This document shows, piece by piece, positions 7,881 through 17,417 of a DNA stretch of 64,000 bases (position 1 is the first letter of the stretch; every line of letters starts with the position of its first letter). The stretch is from contig NZ_CP126963.1 of NCBI RefSeq assembly GCF_002871945.2, positions 1,860,001 through 1,924,000 on the forward strand. The letters run 5' to 3'. Source of the stretch: Gleimia hominis. Its GTDB lineage: Bacteria; Actinomycetota; Actinomycetes; Actinomycetales; Actinomycetaceae. The notes under the pieces were generated by a model. It had not been told where the DNA came from and made no database searches. It saw nothing but the letters and a program-made list of their open reading frames with translations. The position numbers and the translations under genes are program-made.

Positions 7881-9052
7881 TGCAGACTTGGCATGCCGTC
7901 GAGAACGAGATTTCGGCGTTACCCGGCCTAACCCCAGCTGATGTCCCCACTGGCTTGCCAGACAACATTCGCGTTCTCCTTCAAGGTGGAGTTCTGCAGA
8001 TTCTGGCGTCAAATGTTGCCGGGAATATCCCGCTTCTTAATGGAAATAAGCTTGTCATTTCTCCGAAGCATGCATCGCTCAATCCAGTTTCGATGCTGCT
8101 GTATCTTCACGATTCTCAGTCGGCTCGACAGGTGAACGATGCTCCGTTCGGATACTCAAGCGGGTCGCACGATTTCGGCTTGAGTTCGTTGGCAGAGATG
8201 TTGTCCCGGGAGCTCTTATCCTTTGCAGCAAAACCAAAGTTATTTCGCCGCAAGCCTACGCTTGAGGCCACGTCATCTGCCGTTGGACAGATAAACTGGC
8301 CTGTGACAAACCTCCGAGCGCGGCGAGGAGATGCCGCTCCAATCGTAACGAGACGACACAGGCCGACATTTGATATCCCCGAGAACAGAATTATCAAGTC
8401 GGCTGCCAAACGAGTATTGGGACTCTTGTCTAGTGACGCTCCTGGGGCGCGTGTAACTCACGATTGGGCAAACTGGCAGGCATCTACCTTTGCTGGTTAT
8501 GACGATATCCGCAAGGTCAGCCAGATGATGCGAACGAAGAATGTTGGCGGTTCGCATTCCTACTACAGCAATGCGCTCGGTCTCAGCCTCGTCATCCTCC
8601 AAGCATCCGGAATTGACCACGGTGAAAGCTGGGAGTCTGACGGATACTTGTTCAATATGCCTGGACTTTACGAAGACTTTGTGCGAACAAGTCTTATGAG
8701 AGCTGCAGAGCCCACTGCTCTAAGCGTTCAAAAGGGTTTTGCCTCCAGTAGCTTTCTGCTTACGAATGGCGAAATCGAGCTAATTCCAGACCTGACTATC
8801 TATCGCGGCGGATCTATAGAAGCTGTCCTCGACGTAAAGTATAAGGTACCCGATGCGAAGGATCTGTATCAGATCTATACATACATGCAGTTTGCGCGTC
8901 TCAACGAGGCTTATATCATCTCACCTTCCGTTCGAACTGGAGACGTGGTCGAGACGTTCGACGGTCACCGAATCAAATGTCTTGGTTTGGATAGCAGTTC
9001 TGCGATAGACGTCGACGCACTTGCTTCGAGGGTTATCGAAGCTCTGCGGTAA
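7880..9052 (+). CDS. McrC-like PD-(D/E)XK nuclease subunit
   Basis: A 390-residue protein. The C-terminal domain carries YEDF (E264), IPDLTIY (P303-D304), VLDVKYK (D318 and K320) and the following DLYQIYTYMQFA helix, the McrC/LlaJI-type nuclease core. The N-terminal half would contact the AAA+ partner. Translation starts at ATG 7880, or at the GTG one codon upstream, coupled to the McrB-like gene. The 3' end overlaps the converging methyltransferase gene by 20 bases, an unusually tight arrangement that makes the two transcripts antisense at their ends. The nuclease role is well supported by motif; the sequence cut is unknown. Confidence 0.82.
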   Translation: MQTWHAVENEISALPGLTPADVPTGLPDNIRVLLQGGVLQILASNVAGNIPLLNGNKLVISPKHASLNPVSMLLYLHDSQSARQVNDAPFGYSSGSHDFGLSSLAEMLSRELLSFAAKPKLFRRKPTLEATSSAVGQINWPVTNLRARRGDAAPIVTRRHRPTFDIPENRIIKSAAKRVLGLLSSDAPGARVTHDWANWQASTFAGYDDIRKVSQMMRTKNVGGSHSYYSNALGLSLVILQASGIDHGESWESDGYLFNMPGLYEDFVRTSLMRAAEPTALSVQKGFASSSFLLTNGEIELIPDLTIYRGGSIEAVLDVKYKVPDAKDLYQIYTYMQFARLNEAYIISPSVRTGDVVETFDGHRIKCLGLDSSSAIDVDALASRVIEALR

Positions 9053-10250
9053 AGAGGGGTTGCTGCACGGTGGTTGAAGCCAACACTCGCTCAGCAGTGG
9101 CAAGATATTCTGCGCTTACATCAAAACCGATATAGCTCCTCTCGAGCTTCTTCGCTGCAACGGCGGTAGTTCCAGCACCCATGAATGGATCAAGAACCAC
9201 ATCACCAGGGTCCGTTGAGATCGCGATGCAGCGCCCAGGAAGCTGAACCGGGAACTGAGCCCCATGCCCATCTCGGCCAGAAGAGGTTGGCAAGTACCAG
9301 AAGTCACTAAGCTTGTCCGACTCAAGCAGCTGTCGCCCACCAAGGTCTGAAGGTAGCTCCAAGTATGCGGACTTGTTGAACTTGGGGGTTCGTTCCCGAG
9401 TGAGATGCAGAATGTACTCAACATTTCTGCTGACTCGCGACTGCTGGGGTTCAGGAGTTGTGGCCTGCTTGCACCACGAGATCGTGCTCTTTACGTAGTA
9501 GCCGATTTGGGCAGCACGCTGAGCAATCCGTTGCGGGATCAAACACTGCTCACCATCTTTCAGATACGAGTGTCCGGCGGAATACCGCAAGTACTCGTGA
9601 TCTTTCCACGATCGTCCATCCTTGCCTTGCATCGCATGCAGTGTCTCAACTGCACTACCACGGATTTGAGTGCGAGTGTTGTACGAATCCATGATGTTCC
9701 ACCACACGGAGCCATCTGCAGCAATTTTCGGAAGCAATGCATGCAAGACCTCGACCGAATGGCGAATAAACCCTTCAGGTGTCTGCTCGAGACCAAACGA
9801 GCAGTACTCGCCATCCGCCCAAAGGCGCTCACCAGGCTCGTCATAGACCCGCATAGCCCAGTACGGCGTTGAGGTGACAACAGTATTCACCGAACCATCT
9901 TTCAGTCTTCCAATCAGCTGGAGAGCGTCTCCGACAACGAAGGAGTCCTTTTGAATGACCTCTTGACTCTCGGCAACGAGCACGGCTCCGGTGACGGCTC
10001 GACGGAGATATTCAAGAACTTTGCTGCGAGGAACGAACGTCTCGGAGAATGCATCTTGATCTAGAAGTTGCCGAACGTCGGCCTCGGACAAGATTGACTT
10101 CCTGCCAAGGACACGCCTAATGAAGCTGTGAGCCATGCCCACAACGGGGGCAACAAGCTCAATGGGGAACACTAAGTCGGTAGTACTGCTGTCGGGGGAG
10201 GCGACCGCCGTTTGAGGCTTGATGGTATATGCCTGCTTCATCTCACTCAT
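9033..10250 (-). CDS. site-specific amino-methyltransferase (N4-cytosine or N6-adenine, beta-class order)
   Basis: A 405-residue enzyme starting MSEMKQAYTIKPQ. Motif IV reads TSTPYW (126-131), a variant of the usual TSPPYW, and motif I, DPFMGAGTT (354-362), comes near the C-terminus. This order (IV before I) defines the beta class. The S-x-PY form suggests N4-cytosine methylation, but the base cannot be fixed. About 100 N-terminal residues precede the catalytic part. The start overlaps the upstream HTH gene by 8 bases, and longer in-frame starts inside that gene are unlikely. The gene runs towards the McrB/McrC-like pair, so it probably protects host sites from that enzyme. A second possibility is an orphan regulatory methylase. 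Confidence 0.85.
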   Translation of the reverse strand: MSEMKQAYTIKPQTAVASPDSSTTDLVFPIELVAPVVGMAHSFIRRVLGRKSILSEADVRQLLDQDAFSETFVPRSKVLEYLRRAVTGAVLVAESQEVIQKDSFVVGDALQLIGRLKDGSVNTVVTSTPYWAMRVYDEPGERLWADGEYCSFGLEQTPEGFIRHSVEVLHALLPKIAADGSVWWNIMDSYNTRTQIRGSAVETLHAMQGKDGRSWKDHEYLRYSAGHSYLKDGEQCLIPQRIAQRAAQIGYYVKSTISWCKQATTPEPQQSRVSRNVEYILHLTRERTPKFNKSAYLELPSDLGGRQLLESDKLSDFWYLPTSSGRDGHGAQFPVQLPGRCIAISTDPGDVVLDPFMGAGTTAVAAKKLERSYIGFDVSAEYLATAERVLASTTVQQPLFTAELR

Positions 10251-10500
10251 TACGCCCGTCGCCGGTTCCTTCCTCATAACAGTCTTCAAAAGCCAGAATG
10301 TCGTTGGGTGAACAATCCAACGCTTTACAAATCCGCCCAAGTGTCGCGGTGGTAACCGTCTGATTTCGACCCAGCTTCGTGATGGTTGATGAGCTCAGAC
10401 CGGCAAGGTCTCTGAGCTCGCCCTTCCGAATTCCTCTGTCGATAAGCAACTTCCAGAGGTTTCTATAGTCCTCGCGAGGCGCGTTCGATGTGTCAACCAT
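10243..10500 (-). CDS. small Cro/CI-type HTH controller of the methyltransferase
   Basis: An 85-residue single-domain HTH protein (YRNLWKLLIDRGIRKGELRD, then LSSSTITKLGRNQ and ALDCSPNDILAFE). It is co-translated with the methyltransferase (8-base overlap), the usual place for a controller of a restriction-modification locus. It is a clear relative of the HTH protein at 6012-6224 in the ABC-3C operon. It would ensure that methylation precedes restriction. Its operator is not identified. Confidence 0.82.
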   Translation of the reverse strand: MVDTSNAPREDYRNLWKLLIDRGIRKGELRDLAGLSSSTITKLGRNQTVTTATLGRICKALDCSPNDILAFEDCYEEGTGDGRNE

Positions 10501-10931
10501 GAGACCAGAATACCATATCGCATGATTATTCGTGCGATACAGTCAGCTTTGATCAAGGTGTACATTTGGGCATCGCATGACGCCCTACCGATATTTTTTA
10601 CACCCTCGGGTGCTGCGGTGACTCGGAAGCCCGGATCAGATCTGCCCGAAGACCCTCAGCGGTCACTTTGCGTCCTTTCAAAACGCGAGAAACCCCTCGA
10701 GCTGCGTCTCTGCGTAGGCACAACGTCTAGCTCAAGGGCCCCAACTAGCTAAAAGCTTTGTAGTTGACTAGGAGTGCAGATGGTCGTCGGACCACCTGCA
10801 AGAACGAATAGCAAGCGGTATCGCCTACAGGTAGAGGTGCTACCCACATCATTTGTCAAGACCCCGCGTCTATTCTTGCGCGCGAAATCCCGACTGGTTC
10901 ACCTCTCTCCGGACGCCAGCCGGGTAGCGAC
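10501..10931. other. 431-base region without an intact gene, upstream of the truncated hsdM
   Basis: The left edge should hold the promoter of the leftward HTH-methyltransferase pair (AT-rich around 10505-10600). No frame encodes a recognisable HsdM N-terminal domain, although that is the sequence expected here. I see no inverted terminal repeats or transposase remains that would explain the loss. Short open frames in this region look random in composition. Confidence 0.55.
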
Positions 10932-12005
10932 GTGCCAGATACTCAGCGGTTCAGCAGGCTAATCTCCAAACGTCCGCGGCAGCCGGAAATCCCAGTTCAT
11001 AGCCGGTATCGAAGCTGTTCGATGGCCTGCTCCGCACTGGGGTCTTGTATCCAACGTGACCAGTTGTGCGATCCGTGTTGCGGCAGCGGTGGCATGTTTG
11101 TACAGTCGGCAAAGTTCGTTGATGCTCACGGTGGCAATCGAAACCAACTATCGATCTATGGGCAAGAATTTACTAACACGACGTGGAAGCTAGCGAAAAT
11201 GAACCTCGCGCTGCGGGGTATTGATGCTGATTTAGGTGCTAAATCTGCAAATTCGTTTACCGAGGATCTTCATCCGGATCTACGGGCGGATTACATCATC
11301 GCGAACCCGCCCTTCAATATCTCCGATTACTGGGATGAATCCCTCGCTGATGATCCTCGTTGGGTGTATGCAACTCCACGAGCCGGTAATGCTAACTACG
11401 CTTGGATCCAGCACTTCCTTTATCATTTGGCCCCGAAGGGGACGGCTGGCTTTGTCATGGCGAATGGTGCTTTATCGTCGTCAGATGGCACCGACCCCGA
11501 TATTCGAAAGAAGCTTGTGGAAGCCGATCTGGTGGACTGCATTGTCGCTTTGCCGGACAAGCTTTTCCTTAATACGGGTATCCCAGCATCTTTGTGGTTT
11601 CTATCGAAGAATCGGCATGGCAACGGGCATCGGGCACGCAGCGGTGAAGTGCTCTTTATTGATGCTCGCCAGCTTGGCCGCATGGTGACCCGCGCCCGCC
11701 GTGAACTCACAGAAGACGATATAGCCAAGATCGCAGGCACATATAACATGTGGCGTTCAGTATCGAATTTCGAAAAATACAGCGACGAACCAGGATTCTG
11801 CAAAACAGCTTCAACGAACGAAATCGCAGAGAACAATTACGTTCTTACACCAGGCCGCTACGTCGACATTGCTGTAGCAGAGACGGACGGTGAGCCCATC
11901 GATGAGAAAATTGAGCGTCTCACGAATGAGCTGTTTGCTCAGTTTGAAGCGGGTAGAGCGTTGGAAAAAGAGATCAAAAATCGCCTGGAGGGAATATTTG
12001 AATGA
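10932..12005 (+). pseudogene. hsdM: type I restriction methylase HsdM, N-terminal part missing
   Basis: The frame encodes 357 residues, while relatives have about 500. From DPCCGSGGMFVQS (motif I) onward it reads as a normal N6-adenine methylase, including NPPFNISDYW (motif IV) and the HsdM C-terminal helices. The first 45 or so residues (MPDTQRFSRLISKRPRQPEI onward) do not resemble HsdM, and the N-terminal helical domain is absent. Just before motif I the bases GTCTTGTAT (11042-11050) would join GATCCGTGT (11070) into GVLYDPCCGSGG if 19 bases were removed, hinting at a frameshifting insertion; this reading is tentative. The stop overlaps hsdS by 4 bases. The methylase is probably non-functional, which would silence the whole type I system. 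Confidence 0.75.
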
Positions 12006-13231
12006 CTGAAATGTTCCTATCTGATTTTATCAATTTCAATCCTACGGTTAGGCTTTCAAAAGGTACCGTCGCCTCTTTTGTGCCGATGGGGTCGGTGATT
12101 CCATGGCATCGAGATGTCGTCGCTGCGGAATCGAAACCGTACACCGGTGGAACAAAGTTTCTCGATGGTGACGTTTTGTTAGCGCGTATCACTCCATCTC
12201 TGGAAAATGGCAAAACATCGATTTATCGTGCAGCGGAATCTGCCCGAAGTGAGCCTGCATTTGGATCGACTGAATTCATTGTAGCTAGAGGAATTGAAGG
12301 CGTCTCTGATACTGAATACATCTATTATCTCTTGCGCACTGACCAGATTCGATCAGTTGCGATTGCCAGCATGACTGGTAGTTCGGGGAGGCAACGCGTA
12401 CAACTCGATAGGCTGGAATCCACGCTTTGGGATCTACCTGACCTCGCCGAACAACAACAAATCGCCGCGACTTTGGGTGCGCTCGACGACAAAATCGAGT
12501 CAAATCATCGAGCTGCGAAAAAGTTAAACCAACTTGCAGATGCAATTGCAGACAAAATGCTAGCGAGTGAGCCAACTAGGAGTGTTCCTCTTTCAGTTCT
12601 CGCCCATTTCAATACGAGAAGTTTACGGAAAGGGCAGTTCGACAAGATTGAGTACGTCGATATCAAGCAAACTGCGCACGGTTTCGTAAAAGGCACCACC
12701 ATTTTTGACTTACCAGATGCGCCTAGCAGAGCTCGGCGGCTCGTTCAAGATGGCGATGTTATTTATTCAACTGTTCGACCCAATAGACACGTTTTTGCTC
12801 CGCTCTACAATCCGCCGAAGAATCTTGTTGTCTCAACTGGATTCGCAGTAGCAAGCCCAACTGCTCTCACTGGAAGCTCATTCCTCACATACGTTTTTAG
12901 TGATTCAACATTTGCCAAGTATCTCGCTTCAGCAGCTGGTGGAAGCGCCTACCCAGCTGTCGATGTTGGCGTCATTGAGGGCTACGAAGCCGAGATTCCT
13001 CAGAATGTTTCGGCTTTAAGAGAATACGAAGAATCAACTATTGCGATGCGTCGATATGCCTATGAATTCAGAGAAGAGAGCCGAAGGCTAGCTTCTCTTC
13101 GTGACGTACTTCTTCCCGAGTTGATGTCAGGTCGGATTCGCGTATCGGAGATGCAAGATGTTGTTTCAGATGTAATCGCCCCGGATGTGTCACACGTTGC
13201 AATGGAGACCCCCTCTAGAGAGAGGGAATGA
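12002..13231 (+). CDS. hsdS: type I restriction specificity subunit HsdS
   Basis: A 409-residue protein with two target-recognition domains, each followed by a conserved spacer helix. The first half contains PMGSVIPWHRD, GDVLLARITPSLENGK and DLPDLAEQQQIAATLGALDDKI. The second half has GDVIYSTVRPNRHVFAPLY and ends with LRDVLLPELMSGRIRV, a typical HsdS C-terminus. It would set the bipartite recognition sequence and bind HsdM and HsdR. The start overlaps hsdM by 4 bases. It appears intact, but its in-locus HsdM is truncated, so it may be idle or may pair with a methylase encoded elsewhere. Confidence 0.88.
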   Translation: MTEMFLSDFINFNPTVRLSKGTVASFVPMGSVIPWHRDVVAAESKPYTGGTKFLDGDVLLARITPSLENGKTSIYRAAESARSEPAFGSTEFIVARGIEGVSDTEYIYYLLRTDQIRSVAIASMTGSSGRQRVQLDRLESTLWDLPDLAEQQQIAATLGALDDKIESNHRAAKKLNQLADAIADKMLASEPTRSVPLSVLAHFNTRSLRKGQFDKIEYVDIKQTAHGFVKGTTIFDLPDAPSRARRLVQDGDVIYSTVRPNRHVFAPLYNPPKNLVVSTGFAVASPTALTGSSFLTYVFSDSTFAKYLASAAGGSAYPAVDVGVIEGYEAEIPQNVSALREYEESTIAMRRYAYEFREESRRLASLRDVLLPELMSGRIRVSEMQDVVSDVIAPDVSHVAMETPSRERE

Positions 13232-14107
13232 TGAGCGACTTAGATGAAACGAAGAAATTGATCGAATACTCTTCCGCGCAGTTAATTATCTTCACCGCAG
13301 ATAGATCCACAGGCATCGAAGTGCGCTACTAAGACGTCACAATCTGGCTCAGCCAAAAACTCATGGCACAGTTATTTAGTGTTAATGCGCGAACTGTCAA
13401 CGAACATCTCGCCAATATTTTCTCAAGTGGAGAATGAAAGCCTGAAGCAATTATCCGGGATTTCCGGATAGTCCGATCCGAGGGCTCGCGCACAGTCACC
13501 CGCACAGTGAAACATCACAACCTGGATGCCATTATTTCCGTGGGATACCGGGTCAATTCGGTGCGCACCACCCAGTTTCGTCAATGGGCCACTGGAGCGC
13601 TATGAGACTTCACGCTACGCGGCTACGTGATTGACCAACACCGTGCAAAACAAAGTCTACTTTGCGGTGCACGGGCGTACTGCCGCCGAACTAATCAAAC
13701 ATCGTGCTTCTGCTGACAAGCCTCATGTGGGGATCACCTCATGGAAAAATAGTCCGGACTGAAGAATACTGCGCTCAGACGTGACAGTCGGCAAAAACTA
13801 CCTGACACAGAACGAGCTAGAAGACCTCGGAAGACTAGTCGCGGCGTACCTGAACCTCGCGGAATTACGCGCGAAACGGGACATCCCCACAACAATGGAG
13901 GAATGGACGCAATTCCTTGACCAAGTACTAACGTTAGATGCCCGGGAACTACTCACCAATGCCGGAATAATTTCGAAACAAATGGCCGATAGATTCGCAC
14001 TCGAAGAATACGAAAAGTTCCGCGTAACACAAGATGCCCACTACGTGTCCGACTTTGACGCATTTGTTGAAGCCGGTCAGAAAACCATTAAACGTGGTCA
14101 CGGCTAA
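13228..14107 (+). pseudogene. RhuM-family protein, decayed pseudogene
   Basis: The reading starts at ATG 13228, overlapping hsdS. In frame it encodes RhuM family signatures: IEVRY-DVTIWLSQ, VNARTVNEHLANIFSSGE, NLDAIISVGYRVNSVRTTQF, RQWATGAL and DFTLRGYVID. In-frame stops interrupt it at 13330 (TAA), 13435 (TGA) and 13603 (TGA). After GYVID the frame shifts and a stretch is missing. The C-terminal part resumes as VQNKVYFAVHGRTAAELIKH, with another stop at 13760, then continues without a stop to 14107 (KNYLTQNELEDLGRLVAAYL and LDARELLTNAG). RhuM genes commonly sit inside type I restriction loci, as here between hsdS and hsdR. Four stops plus a deletion make this a clear pseudogene. Confidence 0.85.
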
Positions 14108-14251
14108 CTTCAAAACTAGTGCAACCACCCCTAGAATCCACCACCTACGAAGTTGCGCGAAAGGCGGAGCTTTACGACTACAATGAAAGAATAAACGTCA
14201 GGTTTGACGCATTCATCTTCGTTAGTGAACACGCTGTAGAGGGGCAAGAAA

Positions 14252-17200
14252 ATGAATCGCTTCGACGAATCCGTGGTAGAACAGGCAGCGTTGCAGTGGC
14301 TTGGTGAAAGCGGATACCACACTGGATACGGTCCGGATGGAAGTGACGTAACAGAAGCGCGTCAGAATTTATCCGATGCCATACTGTGGAATCTAGTAGA
14401 AGAAGCACTCGAGAAGCTAAACACTAAAGAGTCAGCACAGACGATACGCGAAGCCTTGAAGCGGGTACAGCGCGCTGAATCACAAGATGTTGTACTGGAA
14501 AACCAGAGGTTGCACAACTTCATGGTCAAAGGTGTCCCAGTCGAGACAAAAACGAGTGACGGTCAACCCAAGACTGTTCTGCTTCGCCTCATTGATTTTG
14601 ATAACCCCCAGAACAATGACTGGAGGGCCCTTAACCAGTTCACCATCATTGAAAACGGGCACAACCGTCGCCCTGACGTCTTAGTTTTCTTAAACGGATT
14701 ACCCGTTGGTTTACTGGAATTAAAGAACCCAGCCAATGAACATGCCACAATGCGGCAAGCGTGGAATCAGATCCAGACGTACCGCTCGCAAATCCCAACA
14801 GTGTTCGTTCCAAACGTCGTGACGGTAATTTCGGATGGAACAGCTGCTGCAATGAGCTCTTTCACAGGGGGATTCGAGCATTACGCGCCTTGGAAAACCA
14901 TTGAAGGGCGTGAGGTAATCACTGACCGCCCAGCTCTGGAAGTACTATTAAAAGGTGTGTTTGCGCCAGAGCGCTTCCTAGATATTCTAAGAAACTTCGT
15001 TGTTTACTCCGATGAGCCCGTAATGGATAAGGCTTCTGGGCAGCGTCGACGCGCATTGATCAAACGAGTAGCGAAGTATCACCAATATTGGGCGGTCAAT
15101 GCCGCAGTTGAATCAACGGTTCGCGCAGCATCCCCCGATGGGGATAGACGCGGCGGGGTAGTGTGGCACACTCAGGGCTCTGGTAAGAGTTTCGAAATGG
15201 TATTTTATGCCGCTAAGCTCATGCAAGACCCGCGAATGCACAACCCAACCCTCGTGTTCATCACTGATCGCAATGATCTTGACGACCAACTCTTCGGTGA
15301 GGTATTTGCTCCGGCTAAAATTCTGCCTGAAACACCAGTACAGGCAGAAGGCAGAGACGACCTGCGATCACTACTCACCCGCGTTTCAGGCGGCATTATT
15401 TTCACCACCTTGCATAAGTTCGCTCCAGGTGAGGACGGCGACACCAACCCTGTACTGACAGACCGGAGAAACGTAGTTGTCGTCGCCGATGAAGCTCACC
15501 GGTCGCAATACGGTTTTGACCAAACCCTAGATTCAAAAGGTCGCCTTAAAGCTGGTTTGGCCAAACACATGCGCGACGCGCTCCCCAACGCTACATTCCT
15601 CGGGTTTACGGGTACCCCAATCGAATCAAACGACCGGTCGACCAGAGCAGTATTCGGGGATTACATCGACGTGTATGACCTAACGCGAGCGGTTGAAGAC
15701 GGAGCGACAGTCAAGATTTATTATGAATCGCGGCTCGCAAAAATCAATCTATCCGACGAATCGCTTGAAGAAGTTGATGACTTAATCGCGGATGCCAGTG
15801 AAGGTTACTCTGAAGACTCTTCGGAACGAGCAAAGACCAAGTGGTCACAACTTGAAGCGCTTGTAGGAGCCGACTCTCGCCTAGACGCAATCGCTAACGA
15901 CATTGTTACCCACTGGGAAGAACGTCGCGCAACGATGCGTGGTAAAGCCATGATCGTGACAATGAGCCGCAGGATCGCAGTTGAACTATACGAGAAGATC
16001 GTTAAGTTACGTCCCGGTTGGCACAGCGACGACTTAGATAAAGGTAAGATCAAGGTCGTCATGACGGGGTCGGCTGCCGATCCCAGTAACTTCCAACCCC
16101 ATATTCATTCGAAAGATGAACGTCGCTACCTAAAACTGCGAGCAAAAAACCCTGACGATGAACTTGAAATTGTGATTGTGCGGGACATGTGGCTTACCGG
16201 TTTCGACGCACCCTCGATGCATACAATGTACGTGGATAAACCAATGCAAGGTGCGGGCCTAATGCAAGCCATTGCAAGGGTAAACCGTAGGTTTAAGGAT
16301 AAGCCGGGTGGCTTAATAGTAGACTACATTGGCCTGTTTACCTCATTACAAGAAGCCCTCAGTGTTTACTCACCGTCAGACCGTGATCAGGCTGGTGTGC
16401 CAATTGATGAGCTAATCAATGTGATGCTAGAGAAATACGATATTGTCAAAGGAATACTTCACCGCGTCAACTACGACTCATCGTCGACACTTCCCGCGGC
16501 GCAACGCCTAGAACAATACGCAACTGTTTTAGACTTCGTACTTTCGGACGAGGAAATTACTAAACGATACAATGACCAGGTCCTTGCCCTAACGAAGGCA
16601 CATGCTTTAGTGGCTTCACGCCCGGAAGCTGAGGCAATTAGTGACGACGTTCGCCTGTTCACAGACGTGCGGTCTGCGGCACTGAAAATCCTCAATCCTG
16701 ATGCCGGTCAATCAAGGCAAGGTGGGAACGGGAATATCGATTCAGTATTAGAACAGCTTGTGAATGAATCTGTCACTGCAGACGAAGTTGTTGACGTATA
16801 TAAGTTCTCTGGAATGGAAAGCCCTGAACTCTCCTTGCTCTCCGATGACTTCTTGGACTCTATAGGTGAGAGTGGAAAGCCGAACCTGCAACTAGGTCTG
16901 TTGCGTAGACTTCTTAACGACCAGATCCACACCCTTCAACGCACGAACCTTGTTCAATCACGTAAGTTCTCGGAAATGCTTACCAGCGCGGTAAACCGGT
17001 ACACGAATCGTTCACTGACCACGGCAGAAATCATTGCTGAATTAGTCGCAATGGCTAAAGATATGCGCGAAAGTCAGAAACGTGCGGATGAACTCGGTCT
17101 TACCAAACAGGAAGTTGCCCTTTACGATGCCGTAATTCAAAACGATTCGGCGATCATGGAGATGGGCGACGAAACACTCAAAGCAATAGCGCGTGAACTT

Positions 17201-17389
17201 GTGCAAACGATTCGGCGTTCGGCAACCATAGATTGGGAGCGCAAAGAAACTGTTCGCGCTAGAATGCGCTCGCGCATCAAGCGGTTGCTAGCTAAATACA
17301 AGTATCCGCCGGATAAACAGGATGAAGCTGTGAAGCTCATTATTGAACAGGCTGAACATCTCGCCAGTGAAGACAGTTTAGATAACTGA
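14252..17389 (+). CDS. hsdR: type I restriction endonuclease subunit HsdR
   Basis: A 1045-residue protein of normal length. The N-terminal nuclease domain shows RRPDVLVF (D142) and LLELKNP (E156, K158). The translocase domain has Walker A HTQGSGKS (306-313), then VVVADEAHRSQYGF with DEAH at 413-416, LGFTGTP, and the motif VI region MQAIARVNRRFKDK. The C-terminus is helical and would contact the methylase core. An AGGGGC ribosome binding site precedes the ATG. It is separated from hsdS by the RhuM pseudogene and has its own 140-base upstream region. HsdR needs an HsdM/HsdS complex to act, so with the local HsdM broken it is probably inactive despite being intact. Confidence 0.92.
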   Translation: MNRFDESVVEQAALQWLGESGYHTGYGPDGSDVTEARQNLSDAILWNLVEEALEKLNTKESAQTIREALKRVQRAESQDVVLENQRLHNFMVKGVPVETKTSDGQPKTVLLRLIDFDNPQNNDWRALNQFTIIENGHNRRPDVLVFLNGLPVGLLELKNPANEHATMRQAWNQIQTYRSQIPTVFVPNVVTVISDGTAAAMSSFTGGFEHYAPWKTIEGREVITDRPALEVLLKGVFAPERFLDILRNFVVYSDEPVMDKASGQRRRALIKRVAKYHQYWAVNAAVESTVRAASPDGDRRGGVVWHTQGSGKSFEMVFYAAKLMQDPRMHNPTLVFITDRNDLDDQLFGEVFAPAKILPETPVQAEGRDDLRSLLTRVSGGIIFTTLHKFAPGEDGDTNPVLTDRRNVVVVADEAHRSQYGFDQTLDSKGRLKAGLAKHMRDALPNATFLGFTGTPIESNDRSTRAVFGDYIDVYDLTRAVEDGATVKIYYESRLAKINLSDESLEEVDDLIADASEGYSEDSSERAKTKWSQLEALVGADSRLDAIANDIVTHWEERRATMRGKAMIVTMSRRIAVELYEKIVKLRPGWHSDDLDKGKIKVVMTGSAADPSNFQPHIHSKDERRYLKLRAKNPDDELEIVIVRDMWLTGFDAPSMHTMYVDKPMQGAGLMQAIARVNRRFKDKPGGLIVDYIGLFTSLQEALSVYSPSDRDQAGVPIDELINVMLEKYDIVKGILHRVNYDSSSTLPAAQRLEQYATVLDFVLSDEEITKRYNDQVLALTKAHALVASRPEAEAISDDVRLFTDVRSAALKILNPDAGQSRQGGNGNIDSVLEQLVNESVTADEVVDVYKFSGMESPELSLLSDDFLDSIGESGKPNLQLGLLRRLLNDQIHTLQRTNLVQSRKFSEMLTSAVNRYTNRSLTTAEIIAELVAMAKDMRESQKRADELGLTKQEVALYDAVIQNDSAIMEMGDETLKAIARELVQTIRRSATIDWERKETVRARMRSRIKRLLAKYKYPPDKQDEAVKLIIEQAEHLASEDSLDN

Positions 17390-17417
17390 ATATGAGCAGG
17401 CGTTCACGTTAGAAACT

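Noticed and set aside
10501..10931. Insertion sequence remnant disrupting hsdM
   Set aside because: No transposase fragment, terminal inverted repeats or target duplication could be seen.
13330..13762. Stop-codon recoding in the RhuM region
   Set aside because: Both TAA and TGA interrupt the frame, a frame change and deletion are also present, and neighbouring genes use TGA and TAA as normal stops. Ordinary decay explains it.
14108..14251. Small gene in the gap before hsdR (frame 14119-14307)
   Set aside because: It runs into hsdR in another frame, has no ribosome binding site and no known motif; the gap is better read as the hsdR promoter region.
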